A stretch of 64,000 nucleotides of DNA from Rhizobium sp. 16-449-1b (GTDB lineage: Bacteria; Pseudomonadota; Alphaproteobacteria; Rhizobiales; Rhizobiaceae). The position numbers and the translations under genes were made by a program. A model generated the notes under the pieces. That model made no database searches. It worked only from the letters and a program-made list of their open reading frames with translations, and had not been told where the DNA came from. Location: NCBI RefSeq assembly GCF_017741935.1, contig NZ_JAGHMH010000004.1:62001-126000 (forward strand), in the 5' to 3' direction. Below, in pieces: positions 17,555 through 27,252 of this stretch (position 1 is the first letter of the stretch; the number at the start of each line of letters is the position of its first letter).

Positions 17555-18655
17555 TTAGCCGATCTCGGTTTCCGCGATCTTGATGCCGAAGCCTTCGAGG
17601 CCGACATAGTGGCGCTCGCTGCGGGTCAGAAGCTTAATCGAGGTGACGCCGAGATCCTTCAGGATCTGCGCGCCGAGACCGATTTCCAGCCATTCGCTTT
17701 CACGGTTCTGTGCTTCCGCATGGGCTTCGCGGCCCTGGCCCAGAGCCTTGCGGCCATTGTCCTGGTGACCGACACCAACAGAACCTTCGCGCAGATAGAC
17801 GATGACGCCGCGACCCTTCTCGGCGATCTTCTTCATGTAGTGATCGACCGAGCGCTTGCCGAACAGGTCGTCCACGACGCTTTCCGTGTGCAGTCGCACC
17901 GGAATGTCGATGCCGTCGCGGATATCGCCGAAGACGACGGCGAGGTGCTGCATCGGATCCCAGGGCAGCGAGTAGCTGTGCGCCTTCGCCTTGCCGAACG
18001 GCGTTTCGACATCGAAGCTCGCCTGCAGCTGGATCAGCGTTTCCTTGCGCTGGCGATAGGCGATGAGGTCGGCGACGGAGACCAGCTTCAGGCCGTTCTC
18101 TTCGGCAAAGCTCGAGACCTGCGGCCCGCGCATCACGCTGCCGGTATCGTTGACCAGTTCGCAGATCACGCCGATCGGCGGCAGGCCGGCGAGCTTGCAG
18201 AGATCGACGGCGGCTTCCGTATGGCCCGAGCGCATCAGAACGCCACCCTCGCGGGCGACCAGCGGGAAGATGTGGCCGGGGCGCACGAAGTCGGAGGCGC
18301 CGACATTCGGGTTGGCGAGGTTGCGCACCGTCAGCGTCCGGTCGTCGGCGGAGATGCCCGTCGTCGTGCCGTGCTTGAAATCGACGGTGACGGTGAAGGC
18401 CGTCGTATGCGCGCTATCGTTTTCCGCGACCATGGCATTGAGGCCGAGGCGCTTTGCTTCTTCCTTCGGCATCGGCGTGCAGACGATGCCCGAGGTGTGG
18501 CGAACGATGAAGGCCATCTTCTCCGGCGTACAGTGAACAGCGGCAACGATGAGATCGCCTTCGTTCTCGCGGCCGTCGTCATCGACGACGACAACGATTT
18601 CGCCGGCCTCGAAGGCCCGGATAGCGTCTACGACGCGCTTCTGATCGTAAGGCAT
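17555..18655 (-). CDS. ribB: 3,4-dihydroxy-2-butanone-4-phosphate synthase with degenerate GTP cyclohydrolase II domain
   Basis: 366 residues. Residues 1-200 are a complete DHBP synthase (VDDDGRENEGDLIVAA, RHTSGIVC, DFKHGTTTGISADDRT, RPGHIFPLVAREGGVLMRSGHTEAA) that makes the four-carbon precursor of riboflavin from ribulose 5-phosphate. Residues 205-366 align with GTP cyclohydrolase II, but the three zinc Cys residues are gone: HTESVVDDLFGKRSVDHY replaces the usual HSEC...RCDC pattern. The second activity is therefore presumably lost, as in the variant described as RibBX. It is 10 bp after aroC, and no FMN riboswitch fits in that gap. Confidence 0.92.
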   Translation of the reverse strand: MPYDQKRVVDAIRAFEAGEIVVVVDDDGRENEGDLIVAAVHCTPEKMAFIVRHTSGIVCTPMPKEEAKRLGLNAMVAENDSAHTTAFTVTVDFKHGTTTGISADDRTLTVRNLANPNVGASDFVRPGHIFPLVAREGGVLMRSGHTEAAVDLCKLAGLPPIGVICELVNDTGSVMRGPQVSSFAEENGLKLVSVADLIAYRQRKETLIQLQASFDVETPFGKAKAHSYSLPWDPMQHLAVVFGDIRDGIDIPVRLHTESVVDDLFGKRSVDHYMKKIAEKGRGVIVYLREGSVGVGHQDNGRKALGQGREAHAEAQNRESEWLEIGLGAQILKDLGVTSIKLLTRSERHYVGLEGFGIKIAETEIG

Positions 18656-18665
18656 GGGAACGTTC

Positions 18666-19763
18666 CTATTTCAGCCGGCCGGTCTGGCCGCGGTCTCGAA
18701 GGTAATGGTCGGCGACGGCGCAGGCGATCATCGCCTCGCCGATCGGCACGGCGCGGATGCCGACGCAGGGGTCGTGGCGACCCTTGGTGCGGATATCAAC
18801 ATTCTTGCCGTCGGCATCGATCGACTGGCGCTCGGTCAGGATCGACGAGGTCGGCTTGATCGCGAAGCGGGCGATGACGGGCTGCCCGGTCGAAATGCCG
18901 CCAAGAATGCCGCCGGCATGATTGGACAGGAAGATCGGCTGGCCGTCATTGCCCATGCGCATTTCGTCGGCGTTTTCTTCACCGGTGATCTCAGCCGCCT
19001 CGAAGCCATTGCCGATCTCCACGCCCTTGACGGCGTTGATCGACATCAGAAGCGAGGCGATGTCCTGGTCGAGCTTGGAATAGATCGGCGCGCCGAGACC
19101 TGCCGGAACGCCGTCAGCGACGACCTCGACCACGGCGCCGATCGAAGAGCCCTTCTTGCGGATCCCGTCGAGATACTCTTCCCAGACGGGAACGATCTCG
19201 GGATCGGGCGCGAAGAACGGGTTCTGGTCGACCTGGTCCCAGTCCCAATTGTCGCGGTTGATCTTGTGCTTGCCGATCTGCACCAGCGCGCCGCGCACAC
19301 GAACGCCGGGAACGACCAGCCGCGCAATGCCGCCGGCCGCCACGCGCGCAGCTGTCTCGCGCGCAGACGAACGCCCGCCGCCGCGATAGTCGCGAATGCC
19401 GTATTTCAGATCGTAGGTGTAGTCCGCATGGCCCGGCCGGTACTGGCGGGCGATCTCGCCGTAATCCTTCGAGCGCTGGTCGGTATTCTCGATCATCATC
19501 GAGATCGGCGTGCCGGTCGAGATCATCGTCTCGCCGTCGGCATCCAGCATCACGCCCGAGAGAACCTTGACGAGGTCATCCTCGCGGCGCTGCGTCACGA
19601 AGCGCGACTGGCCGGGCTTGCGCTTGTCGAGCCACACCTGCAGGTCGGCGAGCTTGAAGCGCAGGCCGGGAGGGCAGCCGTCGACGACGCAGCCAAGCGC
19701 CGGTCCGTGGCTTTCGCCCCAGGTGGTTACGCGGAAGAGGTGACCGAATGTATTGTGTGACAT
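18666..19763 (-). CDS. aroC: Chorismate synthase
   Basis: 365 residues, normal length. It converts EPSP to chorismate with reduced FMN, the last common step to aromatic amino acids. Family signatures are present: [18 protein letters not shown] near the N-terminus, [14 protein letters not shown] in the middle, and [15 protein letters not shown] near the end. The start at 19763 gives [12 protein letters not shown] with a GGAG site. An upstream ATG at 19829 adds 22 unrelated residues. It leads ribB, and the pairing makes sense because AroC needs flavin. Confidence 0.95.
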   Translation of the reverse strand: MSHNTFGHLFRVTTWGESHGPALGCVVDGCPPGLRFKLADLQVWLDKRKPGQSRFVTQRREDDLVKVLSGVMLDADGETMISTGTPISMMIENTDQRSKDYGEIARQYRPGHADYTYDLKYGIRDYRGGGRSSARETAARVAAGGIARLVVPGVRVRGALVQIGKHKINRDNWDWDQVDQNPFFAPDPEIVPVWEEYLDGIRKKGSSIGAVVEVVADGVPAGLGAPIYSKLDQDIASLLMSINAVKGVEIGNGFEAAEITGEENADEMRMGNDGQPIFLSNHAGGILGGISTGQPVIARFAIKPTSSILTERQSIDADGKNVDIRTKGRHDPCVGIRAVPIGEAMIACAVADHYLRDRGQTGRLK

Positions 19764-19933
19764 ATGCTCCGACCGGATCGCGCCGCCGGGCGTCCCCGGG
19801 CCGCGCCATTCTTTAAAAAGGCGCGACACTCATAGGCCAAAAGCCGAGAGGGCAAAAGGCTTTCTTTGCGCCAAACCGTCTCCATAAGGAAACGGTGTTT
19901 CCTCAAATCCGAGAACAACCGCGCAAAGCCATA

Positions 19934-22900
19934 CTACGAAGCGATGCGCCAGGCCGTATGGGTGGCCGCTTCGGTGAAATCGTCGAAGGAGAGGGGGCGC
20001 GAGAAGGCATAGCCCTGCAGCAGATCGCAGCCGAGTTCGAGAAGCAGGCTGGCATGGGCGACAGTCTCTACACCCTCAGCCACGGTCTCGACGCCGAGCG
20101 AGCGGGCGATGTCGATGATCGAGCGCACCAGCGCGCGCTCCTGCGCCGAGGTGATGATCGGCTGCACCAGCTGCCGGTCGATCTTCAGCCGCTTCGGCTT
20201 CAGCTTCAAAAGGCTGACGATCGAGGTGTGGCCCGTGCCGAAATCGTCGATCTCGATATCGATGCCGAGCGCCTTGATCTTGTCGAGGTTCTCGGCGGCG
20301 ACGTCCTCGCTTTCGTCGAGGAAGATCGATTCCACCAGCTCGAACGAAATCTCGCCCGGCCTGATCTGCAGCATGCGCAGCGAATCGGCCAGCGCATCGT
20401 CATGCAGGCGCCGGGCAGACACGTTGACCGAGACCTTGGGAACGGAAACGCCAAGCGCCGCCCACCGCATCTTGTCCTTCAGCGCCGTTTCGAGAACGAT
20501 GCGGTCGAGCGTCTGCACGACGTTGATCTCTTCCGCGATCTTCAGGAACTTGTCGGGCGTCAGCAGACCCCGGGACGGATGCTGCCAGCGCACCAGCGCC
20601 TCGACGCCGGTCAACTGCATGGTGCGGGCGCTGAATTGCGGCTGGTACCAGGTGGTGAACTCGCCGTTCTCGATGCCCGACAATATCTCGTCGGCCAGCC
20701 GCTTGTTGTTGATGATGTCGGCCTGCAGATTGTGATTGAAGAACTGGAACCGATTGCGGCCCTGGCTCTTGGCACGGTAGAGCGCGATGTCGGCGTTGAT
20801 CAGCACCTTGCGGGCATCGACGCGCATGCCGCTCGCCAGCGCAATCCCGATCGACACGCCGCAGCGGCAGGCAAAGCCCTGGAAGTCGATCGGCTGGCGC
20901 ATCTCTTCGACGATCCGGCCCGAAAGCGCCGACATCTCTGCGTCATTGGCATTGAGCGCCAGGATGACGAATTCGTCACCGCCGATGCGCGCCACGATAT
21001 CGCTCGGCCGAATGCTGCGCGATAGCACGCGGGAGGCATGCACCAGCATGGCGTCGCCCGCAGCGTGACCCAGCGTGTCGTTGATCTCCTTGAAGCGATC
21101 GAGGTCGATGTGCAGGATCGCGAACTTCTGTCTGGCGTGCTGGCCGGCCTCGGTTAGCTGCTCCAGCGCCTTGTCGAGCTTGCGGCGGTTGGCGAGCCCC
21201 GTCAGCGGATCGTGCAGCGAATTGTGCTCGATGCGGTTGTTGGCGAGTTCGAGCTCGATGTTCTTGCCGATCGCCTCGTCCTTCGCCGCCTTCAGCTCCG
21301 CCGTCATCAGCGCGTCTTCGGTGATGTCGAAGGCAACGCCGATGATCTTCAGCTGGCCGTTGGACGTCGCGTGCACCTTTCCGGTCGAGCGCACATAGCG
21401 CATCGTACCGTCTTCGGTCGGAACACGACAGACGACGGTATGGGTATCGCCGACCTTCTTGAAATGCCGCGCGCTTTCGATCGCCAATGGACGGTCTTCC
21501 TCAAGCACGCAGGAGAGCCACGTTTCCTCGTCCATGAAGCCGGCGCGCGGCTCCAGCCCATAGAGTTCGTGCATCCGGTCGTCCCAGAACGAGCCGGCCT
21601 TGCCGAGCGTGGCCTCCCAGATGCCGCACTGGTAAGAATCGAGCGCCAGATCGAGCTTGCCGGAGAGTTCGGCGAGTTCGGACTCGCGATGCGAGAGCTC
21701 GTCGAGCGCGAGTTCAAGCTCGGCATTCTTGATGTCGCTCACATCCTTAGCCCGGCGCAGCGTCTCGGCCGCGACCGCGTCGGCAGTCACGTCCCAGACG
21801 ATGCCGATCGTGCGGATGGTGCCGGCGGCGTCGTTATAGACCGAGCCCACCGATCGCAGATAGCGCGTGCTGCCATCCGAAAGCTCGATCCGGTATTGCG
21901 TCGTGTAGGAGGAACCAGACCGGCCAACCTTCAAGAGGTGGATCTTCGCCACCCGGCGATCATCGGGAACGATCGTCTCCAGCCAGTCGTCGAGCGAGTA
22001 GCTGCCTTCGATCGCTTGCTTGCCATGAAGTGCGGCCGCGCGCCCATCCCAGAAGAGGCTCTGGCCGCCGTTTCTCAGTTCCCAGATGCCGATATTGGAT
22101 GTCTCCAGCGCCAGGTTGAGCCGCTGCGACAGCTCCAGCAGCGTCTCCTCGCGCTTCTCCAGCTGCCTGATGTTCTTGTTGCGCTCGCCAAGCAGAAGGG
22201 TTGCGAAGAACACCGGAATGATGGTGAGGCAGGCGGCGGCGAGGATGATGAACCGCAGCGTCTGCTGATTCTCTGGAGGGGCGGTCCAGCCGGTTTTCGG
22301 CGCCGCCGCGATCTCCCAGCGCCCGCCCGCGAATGTGATCTTGCGCGTCAGCGGCCGCTGTCCCAGCACCTCCGGCGAGCCGAAGAACGGGGAGACGGCG
22401 GCACCCGTCGTTCCAAGATCGCGCAGCGCTATGGAGAGGTGGTCGAGATGCGGGTATTTCTCGCGGTTCTCGCTGTCGCGCGCCGGCTTCAGGCCGGTGT
22501 TTTCATAGAACATGTCGGCGTCGATCACCGCCTCAACCGCGCCCCAGACCCGTCGCTGGCCGTTCTCTTTTACGAAGACGGGGAAAAAGATCGCGAATGT
22601 GTCCTTGCCGTCGAGCGTGCGGATCGGTCCGTAGAAACGCGCCTGCTGGTTGCCGGTAGTGCGCGCCACCGACTGGCGATCCATGAGGAATTCGCGCACG
22701 TCGTGGCCAAGCCGATCCTTGCCCTCCGTCGGCGGAAATACCGACTGCACGATGAAATCGGGCGCAACGGCGATATGCACGAAATGCGGGTTCTGGATGA
22801 GCAGCCAGTTGATCTGCCGCTCCATCTCCTCGGCATTCATCTTCGAGCTGATCGCGACCATGTTGGAGAGGTCGCGCACGATGGTGATGTCCATGTTGAT

Positions 22901-23107
22901 CTGGGCGGTCACGCGCGCGCGAATAAGGCTGGTCTCGTTTTCCGTGCGGATCGTCAATTCGCGAAGATTAGCCGCGGTATTGGCGCGATCCAGGCTGAAG
23001 CCGACGATGATGACGACCACGGCGACCAGGCAGGAAACCAGAAACGAGATATGGGTATTCCTCAAAGAACTCCGCGTTGCCTCGTTATGTTTCCTGCGGA
23101 ATAGCAA
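19934..23107 (-). CDS. Membrane CHASE-PAS-PAS-GGDEF-EAL cyclic-di-GMP enzyme
   Basis: 1057 residues from a TTG start. Layout: membrane helix at about 18-38, periplasmic CHASE-type sensor at about 70-270, second helix at about 285-305, a short coiled stretch, PAS at about 325-450 and 480-600, GGDEF at about 625-785, EAL at about 800-1045. The GGDEF site is intact (RIGGDEFVIL), and an RPSD inhibitory site sits five residues before it. The EAL site is intact (VEALVRWQHPSRG, DDFGTGHTSI). Both synthesis and breakdown of c-di-GMP are possible. The signal is unknown. Confidence 0.9.
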   Translation of the reverse strand: MLFRRKHNEATRSSLRNTHISFLVSCLVAVVVIIVGFSLDRANTAANLRELTIRTENETSLIRARVTAQINMDITIVRDLSNMVAISSKMNAEEMERQINWLLIQNPHFVHIAVAPDFIVQSVFPPTEGKDRLGHDVREFLMDRQSVARTTGNQQARFYGPIRTLDGKDTFAIFFPVFVKENGQRRVWGAVEAVIDADMFYENTGLKPARDSENREKYPHLDHLSIALRDLGTTGAAVSPFFGSPEVLGQRPLTRKITFAGGRWEIAAAPKTGWTAPPENQQTLRFIILAAACLTIIPVFFATLLLGERNKNIRQLEKREETLLELSQRLNLALETSNIGIWELRNGGQSLFWDGRAAALHGKQAIEGSYSLDDWLETIVPDDRRVAKIHLLKVGRSGSSYTTQYRIELSDGSTRYLRSVGSVYNDAAGTIRTIGIVWDVTADAVAAETLRRAKDVSDIKNAELELALDELSHRESELAELSGKLDLALDSYQCGIWEATLGKAGSFWDDRMHELYGLEPRAGFMDEETWLSCVLEEDRPLAIESARHFKKVGDTHTVVCRVPTEDGTMRYVRSTGKVHATSNGQLKIIGVAFDITEDALMTAELKAAKDEAIGKNIELELANNRIEHNSLHDPLTGLANRRKLDKALEQLTEAGQHARQKFAILHIDLDRFKEINDTLGHAAGDAMLVHASRVLSRSIRPSDIVARIGGDEFVILALNANDAEMSALSGRIVEEMRQPIDFQGFACRCGVSIGIALASGMRVDARKVLINADIALYRAKSQGRNRFQFFNHNLQADIINNKRLADEILSGIENGEFTTWYQPQFSARTMQLTGVEALVRWQHPSRGLLTPDKFLKIAEEINVVQTLDRIVLETALKDKMRWAALGVSVPKVSVNVSARRLHDDALADSLRMLQIRPGEISFELVESIFLDESEDVAAENLDKIKALGIDIEIDDFGTGHTSIVSLLKLKPKRLKIDRQLVQPIITSAQERALVRSIIDIARSLGVETVAEGVETVAHASLLLELGCDLLQGYAFSRPLSFDDFTEAATHTAWRIAS

Positions 23108-23350
23108 AACCCCAGTCTCCCTGTTTCCCTATGACTGTAAGTAGCGGGTGTTAATTTACGATTTCTTACAGGTAGTATTGGGAACACGTTTTAAGTGTAC
23201 GACTGTATTAACGAACCCTCTTGATTGTTGTTAAAATGCGCTTCATCAATTGGGCGGGAATGGTCACGGTTCAGGGCAAATTTCGCCATATTCGGGAGGC
23301 TATCTATGCACAATTGGATGTTTGAGTCGTGTTTTCGAAGGAATGCCGTT

Positions 23351-23611
23351 ATGCGCTTCGTAGTTGCTACACTTTTGGCCACAGCGAGTTTTCTGTCGCC
23401 GATCAGCGGCTTTGCCGAGAGCGCGGACGTGGAAGCGACGATCAAGAACATCGACATGAGCAATCTCAGCCTCACGCTCGATGACGGAAAGACCTATCAG
23501 GCGTCGGAAGAATTCAATTTCGAAGGCTTGAAGGCAGGCGTGAAGGTCATCGTCTTCTATACGGAAGTCGACGGAAAGCGCGTCATTAACGATCTCGATA
23601 TCGTACAGTAA
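23351..23611 (+). CDS. DUF1344 small periplasmic protein
   Basis: 86 residues from ATG 23351: a signal peptide (MRFVVATLLATASFLSPISGFAES) and a beta-barrel-like domain of about 60 residues with the DUF1344 pattern (IKNIDMSNLSLTLDDGKTY, then GVKVIVFYTEVDGKRVI). The function is unknown. GAAGGA precedes this start at 8 bases. ATG 23306 also has a perfect GGGAGG site and would add 15 residues (MHNWMFESC...), so either start, or both, may be used. Confidence 0.8.
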   Translation: MRFVVATLLATASFLSPISGFAESADVEATIKNIDMSNLSLTLDDGKTYQASEEFNFEGLKAGVKVIVFYTEVDGKRVINDLDIVQ

Positions 23612-23632
23612 TTCGGGCGCCGCGAAGCAGGC

Positions 23633-24223
23633 CTAGATCCAGGCGATCTGCTTCGTGTCGGTCTCGATCTTGAGAATCCGGTCCTGCGGAATCTCGCCTT
23701 CGGCCGCTTCATCCTTCGGCACGTTGGCAATCGTCCTGAACAGGCTGCGAATGACCCCGCCATGCGTGACACAGACCGTCGGCCGGTCCACCTCGTTCAG
23801 CCAGGAAGCTACCCGCCACGACATGATCTCGTAACTCTCGGCATCGGCACCCGGCGGAATGAAATCCCACTTGTTGAGATTGCGCTCGACGATCCGGTCC
23901 TTGGCGGTCGCCTTCAGTTCCTTGACCGTAAAGCCTTCCCAGTCACCGAACGACACTTCGACGAGGCGCTCGTCGGTGCGATAGTCCTTGGGAGGCAGGT
24001 TCATTGCTTCGCGGGCGATCTCCATCGTCGCGCGCGTGCGGCCGAGCGGGCTCGCGATGAAATCGAATTCGATGCCTTCGACTTTCAGGATTTCCGCGAG
24101 GTTGATGCCGTTCTGGCGCGCCTGCTCACGACCGATGGCATTGAGCGGGATGTCCTTTTGCCCCTGCAGGCGGCGTTCCGCGTTCCAGTCTGTCTGGCCG
24201 TGACGAATGACGTAGATAAGCAA
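23633..24223 (-). CDS. Histidine phosphatase family protein (phosphoglycerate mutase-like)
   Basis: 196 residues of the branch-1 histidine phosphatase superfamily. It has the nucleophile motif VIRHGQTDWN at the N-terminus, the acid residue in ERLVEVSFGDWEG, and the second His in VCVTHGGVIRS. The best start is TTG 24223 with GGAG upstream; the frame extends to 24283 but that part is not family-like. It lies 79 bp downstream of fabI. The specific phosphoester substrate is unknown. Confidence 0.85.
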   Translation of the reverse strand: MLIYVIRHGQTDWNAERRLQGQKDIPLNAIGREQARQNGINLAEILKVEGIEFDFIASPLGRTRATMEIAREAMNLPPKDYRTDERLVEVSFGDWEGFTVKELKATAKDRIVERNLNKWDFIPPGADAESYEIMSWRVASWLNEVDRPTVCVTHGGVIRSLFRTIANVPKDEAAEGEIPQDRILKIETDTKQIAWI

Positions 24224-24302
24224 TGATCGGCTCCATATTGCAAACGGCCCCTGATCGCTTCCGCGAGGAGGGGCCGCGAGCATGACTCATAAGAGAGTAC
24301 GA

Positions 24303-25121
24303 TCAGTCTTTTATGACGGAAATATCCGGCGCGTCCACAGCCTTCATGCCGATAACATGATAACCGCTGTCGGCGTGATGCACTTCGCCGGTGACCGAGC
24401 GCGACAGGTCCGACAGCATGTAGAGGCCGACATCGCCGACTTCTTCGATGGTGACGGTGCGGCGCAGCGGCGCGTTGTATTCGTTCCACTTGAGAATATA
24501 GCGGAAGTCGCCAATGCCGGACGCTGCAAGCGTCTTGATTGGGCCGGCCGAGATCGCGTTGACGCGGATGTTCTTCGGTCCGAGATCGACCGCCAGATAC
24601 TTCACGCTGGCTTCAAGGGCTGCCTTGGCAACGCCCATGACGTTGTAGTTCGGCATGACCTTTTCGGCGCCGTAGTAGGTCAGCGTCAGCATCGAGCCAC
24701 CATCCGTCATCAGCTTCTCGGCGCGACGTGCGACCGAGGTGAAGGAATAGACGGAAATCTGCATCGTCTTGGCGAAGTTGTCCGCCGAGGTGTCGACGTA
24801 ACGGCCGGTGAGCTCGTCCTTGTCCGAAAAGCCGATCGCATGCACGATGAAGTCGATCTTGCCCCAGGTCTTCTCGATGTTGTCGAACACCTCGTCGATC
24901 GATGCTTCGTCGCTGACATCACAGTGTCCGGCAAGAATGCCGCCGAGTTCAGCTGCCAGCGGCTCGACCCGCTTCTTCAGCGCATCACCCTGATAAGTAA
25001 AGGCAACCTCGCCGCCCTGTGCATGAATAGCTTTGGCAATGCCCCACGCAATCGAACGATTGTTGGCAACGCCCATGATGACGCCGCGCTTGCCTGACAT
25101 GAGGCCTTGTGCCTGAGCCAT
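24303..25121 (-). CDS. fabI: Enoyl-[acyl-carrier-protein] reductase (NADH), FabI type
   Basis: 272 residues; the last step of each fatty-acid elongation cycle. FabI-type signatures are clear: MGVANNRSIAWGIA for NADH binding, the catalytic Tyr-x6-Lys in YNVMGVAKAAL, and PIKTLAASGIGDFR near the substrate loop. It belongs to the triclosan-target family. Rhizobia often carry two FabI copies; only one is in this window. The J-domain gene lies 122 bp upstream and the histidine phosphatase 79 bp downstream, all on the minus strand. Confidence 0.95.
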   Translation of the reverse strand: MAQAQGLMSGKRGVIMGVANNRSIAWGIAKAIHAQGGEVAFTYQGDALKKRVEPLAAELGGILAGHCDVSDEASIDEVFDNIEKTWGKIDFIVHAIGFSDKDELTGRYVDTSADNFAKTMQISVYSFTSVARRAEKLMTDGGSMLTLTYYGAEKVMPNYNVMGVAKAALEASVKYLAVDLGPKNIRVNAISAGPIKTLAASGIGDFRYILKWNEYNAPLRRTVTIEEVGDVGLYMLSDLSRSVTGEVHHADSGYHVIGMKAVDAPDISVIKD

Positions 25122-25243
25122 GTTTCGCCCCTTAAGTAAATTGATCGATCCTGCCTATGGCATAGCCGGCCAGCCGGTTCAAGATTGGCAGCAATCATCA
25201 ACTGTTAGGGAACGTAACAAAGGGTGCTAATGTCACCTAAAAT

Positions 25244-26470
25244 TCACAAAAACAGGCCGTTCTTCATAATTCTCATCAAATCCGTGACCTTATCGTCGGG
25301 CTTTTCCCACAGGATAATGCGCAGTTCGACCACGAGATCGCCCTTTCCGCCATCCGATTTGGGCAATCCCTGACCTTCGAAGCGGATTGATTTGTCCGAT
25401 CCCGACCATGCCGGCACGGTGACCGTCAGCGGTCCGTTCGGTCCGTCGATGCGCGCATCGGTGCCGAGCACGGCGTTTTCGATGGTGACGGGAAGAACGG
25501 TGTGCAGATCGAACCCGTCGACTGTGAAGTCGGCGTGCGGGGCGATGTGAATATTGACCACAGCGTCGCCGCGCTGCATGCCCGTCAGCTTGTGACCTTG
25601 GCCCTTGAGGCGCACCGTGTGGCCCTCGGTGGTCCCCGGCGTCAGCGCGAAGCCGGCATCGCGGCCATCGCCGAGATCGACGTTCACCCAGGCTCCCTTC
25701 AAGATGTCCTCGATGGTCACTGTCGCGATCGCCAGCTGATCCGGCGCCTTCTCGGGCGCGGGAGCCGCACCGCCGGTAAAGCGGCGAACGAATGAGGTGA
25801 GAAGGCTCAGCGGCTGCAGGACGGCAGCGCTCGCCGCAGCGGTCTCGTCCGCGCCGTGCTCGTCGTCTATGCTCTTGCCGGCATCGCCGGCCTTGGCGCT
25901 CTCGGTAGCCTTGTCTGTCTGCTTGTCGGCCTCGGCTTGCTCGGGCTCCGGCCGCTTGGCCCGGCCGGAAGCAAAACCGCGCGTCCGTCCGCCACCGCTT
26001 GCGGTGCGTGCCTGGTTGCCGAAGATCCGCTCGATCATCTCTTCCGCGGGCTCGGCAGCGCCTGCCTGCTGCTGTTGTTGCGGCTGTGGCTGCTTGGCGG
26101 CCTCGGCGGCGGCCTTCTGCGCCGCTGCGCGCGCCAGCTCTTCCATCACGCGCTCGGCGTTTTCCTGCGCCTGCTTGGCGCGGATCGCCGCTTCGCGCGC
26201 CGCCTGGCGCTGCGCCATGATGGTGTTTTCGTTCTGCTTCTCGTTCTGCTTGGCTTCGGCCGCCCGCGCCGCGCTGTCGAAAAGACTGCGCTTCTTCGGG
26301 TCCTTCAGCGTGTCGTAGGCGCGGCCGATCTCGGCGAAGCGCGCACCGGCCAGCGGGTCGCCCTGATTGTGATCAGGGTGCACCACCTTGGCCATGTTGC
26401 GCCAAGCTGCCTTGATCTCGTCCTGCCCCGCGTCGCGCCTGACGCCCAATATCTTATAAGGATCGCGCAT
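25244..26470 (-). CDS. J-domain protein (CbpA-like DnaJ class B) with long charged/Gln-Ala linker
   Basis: 408 residues from ATG 26470. A J domain (1-68) carries the HPD motif in KVVHPDHNQGD. A long low-complexity linker follows (about 70-240), rich in Ala, Gln, Glu and Lys with a QPQPQQQQQ run. The DnaJ C-terminal substrate domain fills about 240-405. There is no zinc finger, so it is a class B co-chaperone that stimulates DnaK ATPase. The linker is longer than the G/F linker of CbpA. The frame continues to 26605 without J-domain sequence. Confidence 0.88.
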   Translation of the reverse strand: MRDPYKILGVRRDAGQDEIKAAWRNMAKVVHPDHNQGDPLAGARFAEIGRAYDTLKDPKKRSLFDSAARAAEAKQNEKQNENTIMAQRQAAREAAIRAKQAQENAERVMEELARAAAQKAAAEAAKQPQPQQQQQAGAAEPAEEMIERIFGNQARTASGGGRTRGFASGRAKRPEPEQAEADKQTDKATESAKAGDAGKSIDDEHGADETAAASAAVLQPLSLLTSFVRRFTGGAAPAPEKAPDQLAIATVTIEDILKGAWVNVDLGDGRDAGFALTPGTTEGHTVRLKGQGHKLTGMQRGDAVVNIHIAPHADFTVDGFDLHTVLPVTIENAVLGTDARIDGPNGPLTVTVPAWSGSDKSIRFEGQGLPKSDGGKGDLVVELRIILWEKPDDKVTDLMRIMKNGLFL

Positions 26471-26727
26471 GTTCCAAACCGCCCGGTGTCCAAATGCGAG
26501 GTGCCCTGTCCGGCACTCCGCAGCCCCGATTAAACTCATTTGGTGCGCCGAAGTTCGCTTCGCGAGCAGAAAATCTGCGCACATATGCGAACCACAGTCC
26601 CGCAAACTTGCTAATCAGTCCTTATTTGGCGTCAGGACACGCCACGGTTTTATGCGGAATGGTTATCTTTTGCTAAATCCGGAAACGTAGCCGGGGGCAG
26701 CCGTTAACGGCTGGCTGAAAAGGCCGC

Positions 26728-27186
26728 TCAGCTCTCGGGCTGGAAGCTCAGAAGCTGCCAGTTGCCGCCGCCGACGAGGCAGGTCTTGCCGTAGAATTTC
26801 GAGATGCCGACATAGGAGTGGCGCGTCGTCTTGAACTGACGGCAGACCTGGCCGGTGTCGTTGTTTTCGACGATCGTGTCGATCACGCCGGCGCTGCCGG
26901 TGGAAGCGTTCGCCCAGGGAAGGGGGCGTCCCTGCAGGCCGTTGATGTCGGCCGAGGTGACGGCATTGCCCACGGTCATTTCGTCGGAGATGCTGTCGCT
27001 TGTCGGCGCCGGCTGCGGCACGGTGCCGGTCGCGACCGAACGGTCGACCTTGTTGCTGCTGAACATATCAAGCCCGCCGGCCATGCAGCCGGAGAGAGAA
27101 AGCACTGCCGTTCCGACAACGCAGATGGCCGCGCATTGGCGCATGAGGCCCTTTGTATGACGAACTGACTTTGCTATGACTTCCAC
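26728..27186 (-). CDS. RT0821/Lpp0805-type surface lipoprotein
   Basis: 152 residues with a hydrophobic segment and the lipobox LSGC at about residues 31-34. The C-terminal domain has the pattern of 17-kDa surface-antigen-like proteins: PWANASTGSAGVI, VCRQFKTTRHSYVG and TCLVGGGNW, with two Cys likely paired. Outer-membrane lipoprotein is the likely location; function unknown. The start is GTG 27186 or ATG 27144. It is divergent from pdxH across a 66-bp promoter region. The 257 bp to the J-domain gene hold only its likely promoter. Confidence 0.75.
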   Translation of the reverse strand: MEVIAKSVRHTKGLMRQCAAICVVGTAVLSLSGCMAGGLDMFSSNKVDRSVATGTVPQPAPTSDSISDEMTVGNAVTSADINGLQGRPLPWANASTGSAGVIDTIVENNDTGQVCRQFKTTRHSYVGISKFYGKTCLVGGGNWQLLSFQPES

Positions 27187-27252
27187 CCTGTGTCCTGTCC
27201 AGTAGTTTTGGGCTGGGCAATTATCGAATAAACCCGGGGCATTTGAGCTAAT

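Noticed and set aside
18656..18665. FMN riboswitch before ribB
   Set aside because: Only 10 bp separate aroC and ribB; the upstream region of aroC has no FMN-element sequence that I can recognise.
17609..18859. 416-residue plus-strand frame across ribB and aroC
   Set aside because: Antisense of two well-recognised genes; composition is that of a shadow frame.
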